The position numbers and the translations under genes were made by a program. A stretch of 64,000 bases of DNA. Origin: Athripsodes cinereus. Its lineage: Eukaryota; Arthropoda; Insecta; Trichoptera; Leptoceridae. Every line of letters begins with the position of its first letter. Position 1 is the stretch's first letter. The notes under the pieces are model-generated. The model did not search any database and had not been told where the DNA came from. It worked only from the letters and a program-made list of their open reading frames with translations. Where the stretch lies: the NCBI GenBank assembly GCA_947579605.1, contig OX388306.1, positions 2,542,001-2,606,000 on the forward strand, written 5' to 3'. This document shows, piece after piece, positions 46,880-57,228 of the stretch.

Positions 46880-47330
46880 TTTATTTATTTATTAATTCTT
46901 TACTGTACATTGATAACAAGCAAATTCACACAAAAATACATTTGAAACAAAGACAATCATACAATCAATATACAGAGCGCGAGTTTATCGCAGAGGCGCG
47001 ATTTCTTCCAACTAACCCAATTTCATGCAACTTTCATATAAAGAAAATCTTAAAGACAGGAAAGAGGAGAAGAATAGGTAGGAAATGGGACAAGGATACA
47101 GAAGCCATATTTTGTGTGATAAAGTGGTCCTTGACCGCCCGCTTGAAAGCGTGAAGAGTGGGGAGCAACCTTATCCTGGAAGGCAAACTATTCCAACAGC
47201 GAGCACCATGAACAGAAAAAGAGTTTGTAAAAAAGTTTGAGCTATGAGCTGGTATCGCCAGAAGACGCTCGCTATTGGATCGTAAGGGCAAGCCATGGCT
47301 CGAAAGATACTCAAACATTTCCTTGAGATA
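46880..47330 (-). pseudogene. LINE family E, 5'-truncated, best-preserved C-terminus
   Basis: Minus strand: SSHGLPLRSNSERLLAIPAH, NSFSVHGARCWNSLPSRIRL, HAFKRAVKDHFITQN. The 3' UTR (left) includes the inverse of GAAGAAATCGCGCCTCTGCG, CTCTGTATATTGATTG and (AAAT)n. Coding 47034-47318 is uninterrupted, so this is probably the youngest family E copy here. Confidence 0.8.
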
Positions 47331-47572
47331 ATATGGTGAAGACGTAGAGTATAAACAATTCTATGGTAAGTATATTTCTTCATTCTACATATATTAAGTT
47401 TCTTTTTATTTTGTGTTATATTATGCAGTTATTACGCAGTTGGTAGTCGCATGCATGTAGAGCCTAAGATTTCCAAGCTAAAGGTCCTTGTTTGGTTATT
47501 TCACAAGGTATTGTATCTTCAATGTGAAAAAGGCTGAATTAGAATAATTTTAGTAGGTATCTCGGTCTTCTC

Positions 47573-47765
47573 CATACGTTTACAAGTGTTTTGCAAAAAG
47601 CAGATATCAAGACATTTTACACCTTAAATCCAGCGATGAGGTTTGCTACCCATCCTGAATTTATAAATTGTTTTTTTGGCACGGAGAGAACAGCTTATAT
47701 GTTTATTACATGTAACTGAACTGCTGGCTACCCCACTTTTGGGATATACCATAATGTATAGGTAC
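47573..47765 (+). mobile_element. SINE-like family A copy
   Basis: AATCCAGCGATGAGGTTTGC, TACCCATCCTGAATTTATAA, ACAGCTTATATGTTTATTAC, GCTGGCTACCCCACTTTTGG and GATATACCATAATGTATAGG. Confidence 0.75.
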
Positions 47766-47949
47766 CTATAAGCACTAAGATTTTACAATTTTATATTTAT
47801 ATAAAAAAATATCATTTATACCAACGTGACATACTTATCCCATAAGTGATTTGGACAAAAATTAAAATTTCAAAATTAAATATTTGCGAGTTTTGCATTT
47901 ACAATTAACCATTGTATGAGGTTACATATACAAATTTTACATATAAGAC

Positions 47950-48060
47950 TTCGAATTGTTTGGTAGTGCTCTGGACGAGACCCTAACCTGCAACCTAACC
48001 TTATCGCGAGGTGTGCTTTGTCCAATTAAGCTACCAAGAGACATACCGAAGGCTTCAAAA
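47950..48060 (-). mobile_element. tRNA-derived SINE, family D, decayed
   Basis: Minus strand: GGTATGTCTCTTGGTAGCTT, AATTGGACAAAGCACACC, GCAGGTTAGGGTCTCGTCCA. The B box is mutated (GTTAGGGTCTC for GTTCAAATCCC). Confidence 0.55.
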
Positions 48061-48589
48061 TTCTCTCTTATAAACCACAACGACAGTTTAAATTTTTAAA
48101 TTTCATTCCATTACGTCCAAAGCACGATTAATATTTAGCACAAGGAACATGCAAACAACTAAACATTCTCTTCCACCATTAAATTACGTATGAACAATGT
48201 GATAAAGATTCTATGCACGTAAAAAGATAAAATGTACCACCAAGAAAAATTAAGCTGCCAACTTCAACTTAAGCTTTGCAAATATTAAAATAATAATACT
48301 AACCGATTGTCTACCAATCTATTAAATAATAATAATATTAATAACATGGTATAAAGTTGCACCTTGATGCAAGTTGTTTAATGTTTTTATTTAAACTTTT
48401 ATTATAAAACTATACATATATAACAATTATGTATTATGTATAGGATTACAACTAAACTTGCACTATTACAGAGTCTTGGCTAGGTTCAATATTACCTTCT
48501 TTTACTAAAAAAAAATTCTTCGAATATTTATAAAAAAATATTTAATATTTACTAAAAATTCTTATCTGTGTATTTTTTATTTATTTTAT

Positions 48590-48710
48590 TTATACTACTA
48601 CTACTACTATACCATCACGGCATATCCCACAAGTGGGGTAGCCAGGAGACCAGCTGCATGTAAGAAACATGCAAGCTGTCCTCTTCGTATCAATATAAAA
48701 TCAATTATTT
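48590..48710 (-). mobile_element. SINE-like family A, 3' half
   Basis: (TAC)n, TACCATCACGGCATATCCCA, GGAGACCAGCTGCATGTAAG and GCAAGCTGTCCTCTTCG. The 3' hairpin CCCACAAGTGGGG is intact. The copy stops at about 48710. Confidence 0.8.
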
Positions 48711-49117
48711 TATTTATTCAATCTAAAAAACCTATAGACAATAAAATAATACATATCCAACACAATTAAATATTACACAATGACGCGAAGTACACCATAC
48801 AATATCCTATTTATAGATAAGTGTCCAAGTATCAAGATAAATTATTTTTATCAAAGCCCATTCGGTTGTCATATATATTAAAATAACAATGATTCAAAGA
48901 AAATAATTACATATTTCATCCTCATAGAACAACACTGTGGGAGATTAATTTTTAATGATAGAATAATTCTTAATCTATTAAAAATTCATTCTATTGATAT
49001 TTCAATATTATTATTTATTACATTTTTTTCTCATAAATTTTAATTTTTTTCCATTTACTTGACATCTCCTTACTAGGTTTATTTCAATTTTATATCACTG
49101 ACATGTTTTTTAATATG

Positions 49118-49180
49118 TAGTTATTCCGCTGGCTACCCCACATATTTATGTGGATAGATATATATATATATATATTATAA
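49118..49180 (+). mobile_element. SINE-like family A fragment plus (TA)n
   Basis: TATTCCGCTGGCTACCCCAC is followed by ATATATATATATATATAT at about 49155-49175. Confidence 0.5.
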
Positions 49181-49750
49181 TCGTTGAAAACTGATAAAAA
49201 TGATAAAAATGCGTATTTCAAATGAAAATTACACCTACAAATCTAATGGAAAAAGAAATTAAAGTAATTGTAATTAATAACTTTTTCCTTACCTAGAATC
49301 GACCCTGTTGTTATATAGATACCGTGTGACTGAAACGCGAGCAGAGTCGTGCCTCTGCCGCGGGCTTAATAAACATAATATTTTATTTTATTAATCATAA
49401 CTAAATAATAATAATAATAATGGCAAAATTTAAAAATGGATCTAATAATATACGAGTAGGTGTGCTAGAAATTTAATCCGTAAACAAAATAAATAAATTA
49501 CTTTTAATACGAATATGGATGCATAAATTAATAAAACAAGTGAATGGATATAAGAGAATATTGTTGGAAAATCTTAGACTTATTAATAGAGTATTATGTA
49601 ATGAACAATTTCTTAGTATTAAATTTAAAGTAGGTGCGTCAACGTTGTGAAAATTCATTTTAATATAAATTTTGAAATGCAATATTAAAACACTGTTCAA
49701 TTTTTACGTATGATTTTGTATTTAGTCAATTAATAATGACTAAACGCTAA

Positions 49751-49788
49751 TTGCTGAGCGCTTTCGCCTTGCGGCATCTTCAGGGCAA
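49751..49788 (-). ncRNA. Hammerhead ribozyme-like motif, locus 4 left arm
   Basis: Minus strand: stem I TTGC, C, core CTGAAGA (complement of 49777-49783), T, stem II GCC-GCAA-GGC, GAAA (49762-49765), stem III AGCGCT (49757-49762), cleavage base C at 49756, A, stem I GCAA (49751-49754). The C-A pair next to the core is a mismatch. Same motif as the right arm. Confidence 0.72.
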
Positions 49789-49865
49789 GGGTTACTGAAA
49801 ACTAAAGAATAGAACAAACTAACCTACCATAGAGCATTTAGGGGATTATCTGGTTATTCTGAGAT

Positions 49866-50038
49866 GGCTGACCATTGCATTGAACAAGATCACTCGACAA
49901 AGTAATGGTATTACAATCGGAAGGTAAGGGTCGTAAACTAAATGCTTTGGAAACAATGGAAATTAATAAATGTATATCTAATAAGGTAGACATTTCTTGC
50001 ATTCTTGACATTATTAGATATAAGAACACCCCCTCTTA
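49866..50038 (+). pseudogene. Penelope-like GIY-YIG endonuclease C-terminus, frameshifted
   Basis: One frame reads SEMADHCIEQDHST; after a one-base shift near 49900 the next reads VMVLQSEGKGRKLNALETME and INKCISNKVDIS to a TAA at 50037. Known: in Penelope-like elements the endonuclease tail has an A.HC...H block, then V.VL....KGRKL..LE..EI, the glutamate belonging to the GIY-YIG fold. The stop lies about 80 bp before the downstream hammerhead, the order expected for ORF then terminal repeat. Confidence 0.65.
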
Positions 50039-50119
50039 AAATTCCTATTGTTCCATCCAACCCTTAGACTATATTATAATGTAGGTAAGTTTGTTCTATT
50101 CTTTAGTTTTAAGTTACTC

Positions 50120-50157
50120 TTGCCCTGAAGATGCCGCAAGGCGAAAGCGCTCAGCAA
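50120..50157 (+). ncRNA. Hammerhead ribozyme-like motif, locus 4 right arm
   Basis: TTGC (50120-50123) and GCAA (50154-50157) form stem I; core CTGAAGA 50125-50131; stem II GCC (50133-50135) with GGC (50140-50142) closing a GCAA tetraloop; GAAA 50143-50146; stem III AGCGCT 50146-50151; cleavage base C50152. Located just downstream of the endonuclease stop codon. Confidence 0.75.
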
Positions 50158-50390
50158 TTAGCATTTAGTCATTATTAATTGAATAAATACAAAATCATAC
50201 GTAAAAATTGAACAGTGTTTTAATATTGCATTTTAAAATTTCTTAGTATACAATAACTATCTATATTTTTATCAGTACCATAAAGGCTTCTCATATTAGT
50301 AGAGTAGTCATTAAAATGAAAGTGACGGGCAATATGTACTTATTTTAAAATTAAATCATTTTATTTAAATAAATAAAATTACTTTTAAAT

Positions 50391-50575
50391 CGAGTTCGTC
50401 GGTAGCCTGGAGGTAGAGTCTCGGCCTTATGAACATGAGGTCCGGGGTTCGATACCAGGTGCCGGCAAACTCCCCTTTCACGACACAAGTTTTTAGCTTA
50501 CCGTGAAAGGTGTATAAGGTTGTATTTGGATTTATAACAAAACCCAGATACAGTATATGTTTTTATATAAAAAAA
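50391..50575 (+). mobile_element. tRNA-derived SINE, family B, full length
   Basis: CGAGTTCGTCGGTAGCCTGG, GTCCGGGGTTCGATACCAGG, GCCGGCAAACTCCCCTTTCA, CGACACAAGTTTTTAGC, AACAAAACCCAGATACAG and a poly-A tail. The only + strand copy of the family; B box nearly canonical. Confidence 0.85.
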
Positions 50576-51282
50576 AAACTGAAAAAGAGAGATATAAAGC
50601 TTGATTATAATAAGCTCCCATAGTCCATCTGTTCTAATAAAAAAAGCTACATATCAGTAATTAGTTCAAAATAAGCAGATGATGACTTGTTAAACTTTAT
50701 AAACGGAAGAGGTATAAATTAATATAAAAAAAACGCTTAATCAGGACGGAAGCTTTAACAACACTACCCACTGAGCTTTTATATTATTATTATTACCTCT
50801 ATCCTTTTATTTCTGACGTTTTACACTTAATAATTCGAATGAACTTGAGTAATAATGCCAAGGAGTAGCTGCTGATAGTGAGATAGATATCAACGCACGG
50901 TTGAACCGGAAACGGTAGCGTAGCCATATGCAATATGTTGGCTAAGAAATATTTAGTAATACCTAAATATGTTTAATAAAATAGGGTTTTTAAGATTATA
51001 TAACACCCAAAAGAGCCCCTTGTTTTTTTGAAACATTTTTAATATTATCATTGGTTGTGGCTATCTATAAATTTAAATATCAGCGAATTGTATAAATTTA
51101 CTTGTTTTACTATTTTTTAGTGCAAATATAATAAAGGGTAAATTATGAGAAAGTTTGGGTTATTTTACGGATTTCTGCGTTTTTGTTTACAAAATAATAC
51201 TTACTTCTCAGATAATAAAAAAAAGGAGAATTTAATTCTAATTTGTTAAATGTATTTACTTTGATTCCGAATTTTATCGTTT

Positions 51283-51340
51283 GTGACTAGCTCGATCTAT
51301 GTGAATAGTCTATGCATATTATATTATGTTATATAATTAA
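51283..51340 (+). mobile_element. SINE family C, 3' fragment
   Basis: GTGACTAGCTCGATCTATGT and GAATAGTCTATGCATATTAT match 895-945. Confidence 0.55.
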
Positions 51341-51611
51341 GGAAGATAGTCATCCAATTATGACTAAGAGCAAGTCCGGTTTCACCTTACTTAATTATAA
51401 GCTTAATATTAATATAATAATAAAAAAATATGTACAAATATAACATCAACGACCAAGCTGCTTGTGTGTAATACTAAAATTATGTATCTTGTACCTATTT
51501 TGTATTCAGTAGCAGACGTCATTGCAATAAACCCGTACGATTGTGATCAGAATTGACAGGTGTAAAACAAAATGTACATATTATTACAAGATACCTACGA
51601 TATGCCTTTTG

Positions 51612-51920
51612 TGAATGTCGTCGGTATTTTGTAGAATCCGTCCGTTTACAAAAGTCGTCGGTATTTTGTAGAATCCGTCCGTTTACATACAAACGACGTT
51701 GACATTTTGTAGAATAGGTACGTTCGTTTACAAACGTTGTTAGCATTTTGTAGAATGTCGTTGGCATTTTGTAGAACCCGTTCGTTTACAAACATCGTAA
51801 TCTTTTAGTAAAATGCGTCCATTTACATCAAACGTCGTTGGCATGTTGTAGAATTCGTCCATTTACAAACGTTGTTTACATTTTGTAGAATCCATTCGTT
51901 TACAAACGGTATTGTTATTG
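51612..51920. repeat. Minisatellite, roughly 35-50 bp units, about 8 copies
   Basis: Core GTCGTTGGCATTTTGTAGAA plus TCCGTTCGTTTACAAAC repeats with variable spacing. The first two units share GTCGTCGGTATTTTGTAGAA and TCCGTCCGTTTACA. In one minus frame it encodes a peptide repeat (TTFVNERTYSTKCQRR and similar), but no start or family supports a protein. Related scrambled pieces lie at 52354-52430. Confidence 0.8.
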
Positions 51921-51944
51921 TACAAAATACAAAAATAAAGACAG

Positions 51945-52300
51945 TTTTACATCTCAAATTTAGCGATGCGGTTTGCCGCCCAAACTAAATATCTTTACTT
52001 TTTTTGACAAGGAAAAGACTGATTACATGTTTATTACATTATTACATTGACCTGTAGGCCTAGTCAAAACACATTTAAGCGTTACGTTTTCGTTTCGTTT
52101 TCGTTCAAACAAGACGAGGTTGCGAGAACGCGGCATTTTTCGGAGCTACTTGTGTATTTTAGCTCCGAAAATTGACGCGTTCTCACAACGTCGACCGCGT
52201 TTGAACGAAAACGATACGAAAACGTAACACTTAAATGTGTTTTGACTAGCCCCACTGGTCTGCTGACTACCCAACTTATGGAATAATACGAAATAGTTTG
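51945..52300 (+). mobile_element. SINE-like family A split by a palindromic MITE
   Basis: Left piece: TTAGCGATGCGGTTTGCCGC, CATGTTTATTACATTATTAC. Right piece from 52251: CCCACTGGTCTGCTGACTAC, CCAACTTATGGAATAATACG. The MITE at 52059-52250 sits between them, so the SINE-like copy came first. Confidence 0.7.
52059..52250. mobile_element. Palindromic MITE, family P, copy 2
   Basis: CCTAGTCAAAACACATTTAA left, inverse TTAAATGTGTTTTGACTAGC right; highly similar to 35228-35408, with an extra CGTTTCGTTTTCGTT block. Nested in a SINE-like copy, so it is the younger insertion. Confidence 0.8.
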
Positions 52301-52984
52301 CAAAGTTAAGAAGTGATATGAAGCAAGTCTACTTTCTACAACTTGCCTAAATATGATTACGGCATTTTGTAAAATCGCAATGCCGCACCTTTTGTAAACG
52401 CACAGATTTTACAAAACACCGACAACATTGGATAAGTGTAAGATAAAATAATGATTATGTGTAAGTTATATTTTACGTATGGCGGTATTTTCAAACATAC
52501 AGCAACTACAACATGTAGACGATATCTAAAACAGCAGCTCATTTGAATAAAAGTACGAGAAGTTTGCTTAATTTATAATCAAATTTAAGATAAATAATAA
52601 TATTATATTAAATACTGTTATAAATAGTAATTTAATGAGTGAAGTATTAAGATAAAGTTTTTGAGTTGAGCGATAGGCTTTCTGAACAAGCTGCAAGATG
52701 AATGGTGTTTTTTATCACATCATTCTACTAGAAACCATATACTCTCTGTTCAAAAAGTATCGCGAGTTTTGAATTTCCGTGGGCTACGTACATATATCTG
52801 ATTTTTGAATATTTTGTAGCGTTATATTGGTACTCATGTCCCTTACTTATGCTGACAAGGTCGGCCATTTTGAAGTCCAAGTTAAATTTTGACAGCTGTT
52901 TTGCTTGGATGTGTTTTGGCTCGTCTTCGATTTTTGCCTATTCCAAAAAATGGATCTATTCCAATGAATGTAGTATATGGTTTC

Positions 52985-53130
52985 TCGTATATAGTGAGTT
53001 ACAATCCGTCAGATTGGTCTGCAACGAGTTTAGATTTTCTTCTCCATTCCTCCCTATTTTCAGCTAGTCTTTTTAGTTCTACATTTGTGCCACAGTTCAT
53101 GTCCTTTTTCAATTGGTCCATATAAGTGTT
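52985..53130 (-). pseudogene. LINE-2 3' end
   Basis: AGTGAGTTACAATCCGTCAG, TCTGCAACGAGTTTAGATTT, CTTCTCCATTCCTCCC, TTTTCAATTGGTCCATATAA: inverse of the LINE-2 tail (YMDQLK...REEWRRK...ADQSNGL region). Confidence 0.7.
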
Positions 53131-53334
53131 ATTATTCGTATTTAAGCAGATTAAAATAAAAGTTTCTGGACTTTAAATACTTTTTTAAAATTAAAATTGT
53201 TAAATTGACATATCATTCCGCAATCAGACATCTCAATGTGACAAATTCTTCCCTATTCATCTTTTTTATATCAGAATTTCATAAACATGGAAACCATAAC
53301 TATAATTATAGGAATGTGTTACAATATACTACTA

Positions 53335-53765
53335 CTATACTATACCATCACGCCGTTTTCCAAGTGGGGTAGGCAGAGAGAATGGAACGCCATATAGATC
53401 TATCCTTACATATTTCTTTCGCATCTTCTACATTCATACAATTTATCTTACTTAACACACGACCATACTTGAGAATTTGGTCTACATGATCAAACCACGT
53501 GGTTCTAGGACGTCCGCGCTTCCTCACACCCCTTCTTTCAGATAAATACATCCTCTTCGTCATCCTTTCATCTTGCATTCGCTCAACATGTCCAAACTAT
53601 CTCAACTTGTTTACACGCATTCTGTCCACAACACTCCTCTCACATCCGCTCATTCTACTGATATCCTCATTCTTCACTCTATCTCGCAGCGTTTTACCGA
53701 CCATTCTTCTCAGTGAACGCATCTCCACAGCATTTATTCCACTCTCATCCTTTTTCGCTTGCATA
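53335..53765 (-). pseudogene. LINE-1 subfamily 1, 3' portion
   Basis: Minus strand: DESGINAVEMRSLRRMVGKT, LRDRVKNEDISRMSGCERSV, VDRMRVNKLR, then MQDERMTKRMYLSERRGVRK and NVEDAKEICKDRSIWRSILS. Closely matches 8105-8480. A stop interrupts the FGHV motif near 53597. The 3' end is AACGGCGTGATGGTATAGTA. Confidence 0.85.
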
Positions 53766-55140
53766 CATTTGAAGCTTTGACAAGTTGAAAATACATATTT
53801 ACAGCTTTTAATACCAAAAATAATCATTACAGACTTGCAAGGTGTCAAACAACTTGTAAGCTAGTCAATGAACGAATAAATAAGGTTGTATATTCAATAA
53901 TAAGAATTAATATTAATAATTATAGCAATGTAATAAATTTTATTCTGTACACTTGTATTTATGTATAGGTAATAATATATTAATAATAATATTCAATTGT
54001 TGTATTACCGTTTACTCTTAATATTAACTATTATTATTGTAATATTATGTATAAGCTCTCTTGTAACAACAACGCCTACGTAGCTTTTGTTATATGGTGT
54101 CTAATAATAATTGTAGTAAAAAGCTTTTATCATACAATGAGATTTGCGTCGAACGTTAGTTCTATACTTTTTGCAAATTTAATCAAGCGTTTGGTTGTTT
54201 CTTCATAAAATTCTATTCGATCAATTCTAGTCATAGATCAGATTAAGGTGGCGTCATTTTTATGAAAATAAATAAAAAAATATTTTACACATTTAAAGAC
54301 ATTGAACTTTAATTTAAGGTAAACGCATAATTATTCTTCATATTTTAGAATTATAGAAAAACACAGAGAAAAGTCAATGCAAAAATTGGTACATATATTT
54401 CAAAAATAATCCAAAACCAATGTTTGTCATCAAGGTATGTATAAAGCATTTATTTATAGTTTTTGTACAAAAGTTGTAGAATTCCATTTTTTGATAAATT
54501 GAACCCCACTTCTTAGATCATTATCAATCCTATATTCAAGATTGAAATATATTATGTAGAGTAATGATGACCTAAGAAATTGAAAGACGTCTCTCTCGTA
54601 CTTGTTTAATCAAAAGCAAAACGAAACGCTCATTTCAACGTATCCAAGTAAAACATATTTTTTTAAGGATGATTAAACATAGCTGATGTGTAAATAAATT
54701 TTCAGCTTTATTGTCGAATTAGATGAGATTGGTATAATAAGTGTATGAAAACATTAAACGAATACCTATCGATGACGTTTGTTTCATCTAAAACAATCTA
54801 TATTAAAACAAATGATTTACAAAATATATAAGTACGCATAATATAACTTATATTAAACAGATCCGGTATGCATAAACAATAGTAGGCAATATATTACATT
54901 TACAAAACTACTACTTCTATTCTATGGTATATATTGGATATATATAATAAGTAATAATGATAATATAGGAACACTATATTAAATAAAAGTTGTCATGAAC
55001 CATATCTATAGTACGGTACGTAATGTAGTGTTGGTATATTAGACCTTTGTTTGTCATTTAGATTACTAAAATAAGTAATGTAGGTTAGGTGTTAAAATTA
55101 TGAAATTCCAGCTGTTATTGTCAACATCAAATTTATTTAT
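53766..55140. other. No gene seen
   Basis: A+T-rich DNA. A family F-type centre (GAAAGACGTCTCTCTCGTAC) lies at 54582; see the separate entry. Confidence 0.45.
54560..54625 (+). mobile_element. Family F hairpin centre, partial
   Basis: GATGACCTAAGAAATTGAAA then GACGTCTCTCTCGTACTTG. GAAA followed by the palindrome AGACGTCT and C recalls a hammerhead GAAA/stem III/cleavage base, but the CUGANGA core is not preserved. Confidence 0.4.
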
Positions 55141-55144
55141 AATC

Positions 55145-55400
55145 ATTATTGCATATAGAAAGGTCGCAGTTGCAATGGCTGGGTCACGTGCTCCGCATGC
55201 GAGAAAACAAATTAACACTTTGGAGGCTCTGGGAGAGGGCAGAAGACCGGTGGGCCGCCAAAGAAGAAGCTAGCAAGGGCAGGTGTCGAACTTGTGTGTT
55301 GAAAGACGAGTGGTCAGAAGTCTTGGAAGCAGCGGTGGATAGGGATCTGTGGAGGAGGTACCTAGGCGCAATGGGCCCCCGACACAACTAGGACAAGGGG
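55145..55400 (+). pseudogene. LINE C-terminal fragment, uninterrupted
   Basis: + frame reads ERSQLQWLGHVLRMRENKLT, LWRLWERAEDRWAAKEEASK, LKDEWSEVLEAAVDRDLWRR, YLGAMGP. QWLGHVLRM and the final DRDLWRR are the signature of a LINE reverse-transcriptase tail. Roughly 80 codons without stops and with raised GC; a different family from LINE-1. Confidence 0.65.
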
Positions 55401-55514
55401 AGGAAGATGTAATTATTTTATGTATATATTATCATCATTGCATGAAGCCATGTTAAGTCATTTATAACAGTTTATTTTTAATAAAATAACAAATAAAACA
55501 CTTATATTTATCTA

Positions 55515-55640
55515 GTACTTCCACAGTGATTTAGTCGCGAACCGGCTTTTAAAAGCTTCCGCTGTCATCATCAGGCTAACGTAAAATTAACGTAACTAAC
55601 GTTAAGCTTTCGTTAGCCTGATGATGTGAGTCTCTCTCTT
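55515..55640. ncRNA. Decayed inverted hammerhead-like pair
   Basis: Minus-strand member at 55535-55580: CTGATGA, stem II GACAGC-GGAA-GCTTTT, AAAA where GAAA is expected, stem III AGCCGGTT, C. The plus-strand member keeps GTTAGCCTGATGATG at 55612-55626, then diverges. Flank GTACTTCCACAGTGATTTAG matches locus 3 and its partner (29514, 29695), so these are one family. Confidence 0.55.
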
Positions 55641-56199
55641 CAATAAACATTCAAATAATGAATTTTTACAGAAATCATAAAAAGCGTGGAAAAAATGAGG
55701 GTTTATAAAAAATGAATCTTAATTTAAGAAGGCATTATATATAATTCAAGTCTTATAGAGAAATGAATCTCTTCATTTAAAAAGGCATTCTAATTAATTA
55801 TGAAATAGTTAGTTGACTCAGTGTCAAATGTTCTTAATGTGAAAGTAGAGTAACGGAGAGGTTAAATTCAAACCATGAACCTAGGCATAGCTTGGAAATG
55901 CAAACTGTTTTCGTATACCTACTAAATAAACACATACATTTTTCATATATGTACATAAATTTACTTAACCAATAAAACGGTCGAACGTTTACTTACACTT
56001 ATTCATTGTTTTATACATAATTCCAAGTCGTAAAATAATAATAATATTATAATATTTACTGCTGCCAACAACAACTGTCAGATAGGTACTAACACAAATC
56101 AAGTTTGGTAAAACAAAACACAGCCTGCAGACACCGGAAATAAAACAAGTAGGTTCTATTATAATATACATTTTAAATTATTTAACACGAGGCAGTGAC

Positions 56200-57070
56200 T
56201 ATATATGTAGATGCTTAACTCAGCTTTAAGCTGTCTATTTGTTGATGGTGAACTTATCTCGCTACCACTCGAAGCTTTTTAGATAGGTATAAGTTCATAA
56301 ATTATTAAAACGTTAGAGTTTAAATAAATATAGTGAAAATATAAGTGTTTTTAATTATTTATAAATCGTTGCTGTGGAGGTGAAGTGATCCAAGCCACAC
56401 TTTTTTAAAAAATGATTTAAGTATGCAGTTTTGTTCAGAAAACCACGGAGAACATAGTGGTGAAGAGAAATAAGTGATTTGATATTCCTAAAGGGCATTT
56501 TAGGAAAATTGTGAAGAGATGTTAAGTGTTTTTACATAATTTCAAGTGTGTGTTAGAGCATTTCACTAACGCAGATAGGAATAAATAGTTCAATTAAATT
56601 ATAGAAGTGAAAAGATCCAAGCCGCATAGCGCGTAACTTTCCAACAACTTTTCTACAGGTGGATCTTTCTCAGCTACAGTGGTGAAATAACCCTAGTGAT
56701 AAATTCGTATATACTTCTAAAATATAAAAATTCTTTAATATTTTGTTATTTATATTACTGGAATATGTGATCAGAAATATTGTGTTAATATTTTAGCGAA
56801 ATATATGCAAAAATAACTTAGTTATAGCAGATTAGTATTGGCGGATGCGACAGCATAACTTCATCACCCCTTTTTCTCAAAATGTTTATCTTGTAGGTAC
56901 CATCACTTCACATCCACGGCAACGAGATTATCAAATTATTTTATACAGAAAATATCTCCTGTGTCATAAAATGGTCAGGCATTTTATTTTCATAAGTCTA
57001 TTTCCAGAACTTTTTTACACAATAAAACCCCATTATTTCAGTTACCGACCTAGGTTTTCTTAATATTTTA
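56200..57070 (+). other. Unidentified block with repeated GATCCAAGCC motif
   Basis: GAAGTGATCCAAGCCACAC (near 56380) and GAAAAGATCCAAGCCGCATA (near 56608) are similar, spaced about 230 bp, each followed by purine-rich DNA. Downstream, an open frame at 56845-57063 reads NFITPFSQNVYLVGTITSHP, with no recognised domain. It could be the 5' region of a retroelement or an untranslated exon; nothing decides between them. Confidence 0.3.
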
Positions 57071-57104
57071 TAGTGACAAATTATAAAAATACTTAATACA
57101 GTAT

Positions 57105-57228
57105 CACATCGCGGCATCGTGGGCTAGCCAGCAAACCAGCTACATCTCATAAACATGCAAACCGTCTTCTCTGTGCCAACAAAATTAAGACATTCAGGAT
57201 GGGTGAAAAACCATCACTGAATTTCTTT
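57105..57228 (-). mobile_element. SINE-like family A, 3' half
   Basis: CGGCATCGTGGGCTAGCCAG, CAAACCAGCTACATCTCATA, CCGTCTTCTCTGTGCCAACA and CATTCAGGATGGGTG. The 3' hairpin is damaged. Confidence 0.75.

Larger units (their letters stand above)
49620..50236 (+). mobile_element. Penelope-like element relic with inverted hammerhead-bearing arms
   Basis: A 13-bp direct repeat AATTTCTTAGTAT (49607-49619 and 50237-50249) brackets the unit. Inverted arms of about 146 bp (49675-49820 and 50088-50233) each contain a hammerhead-like motif. The 267-bp spacer encodes the end of a GIY-YIG-type endonuclease frame on the + strand. Known: Penelope-like elements have a C-terminal GIY-YIG domain, hammerheads in their terminal repeats, and frequent 5' truncation with inverted partial copies. 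The reverse transcriptase is missing, so the relic is non-autonomous. Confidence 0.75.

Noticed and set aside
50391..50470. Possible tRNA gene with good B box
   Set aside because: Multiple copies with the same non-tRNA 3' body and poly-A tails show it is SINE family B.
51519..51767. 82-codon minus-strand ORF with peptide repeats
   Set aside because: Generated by the minisatellite unit; no start context or family.
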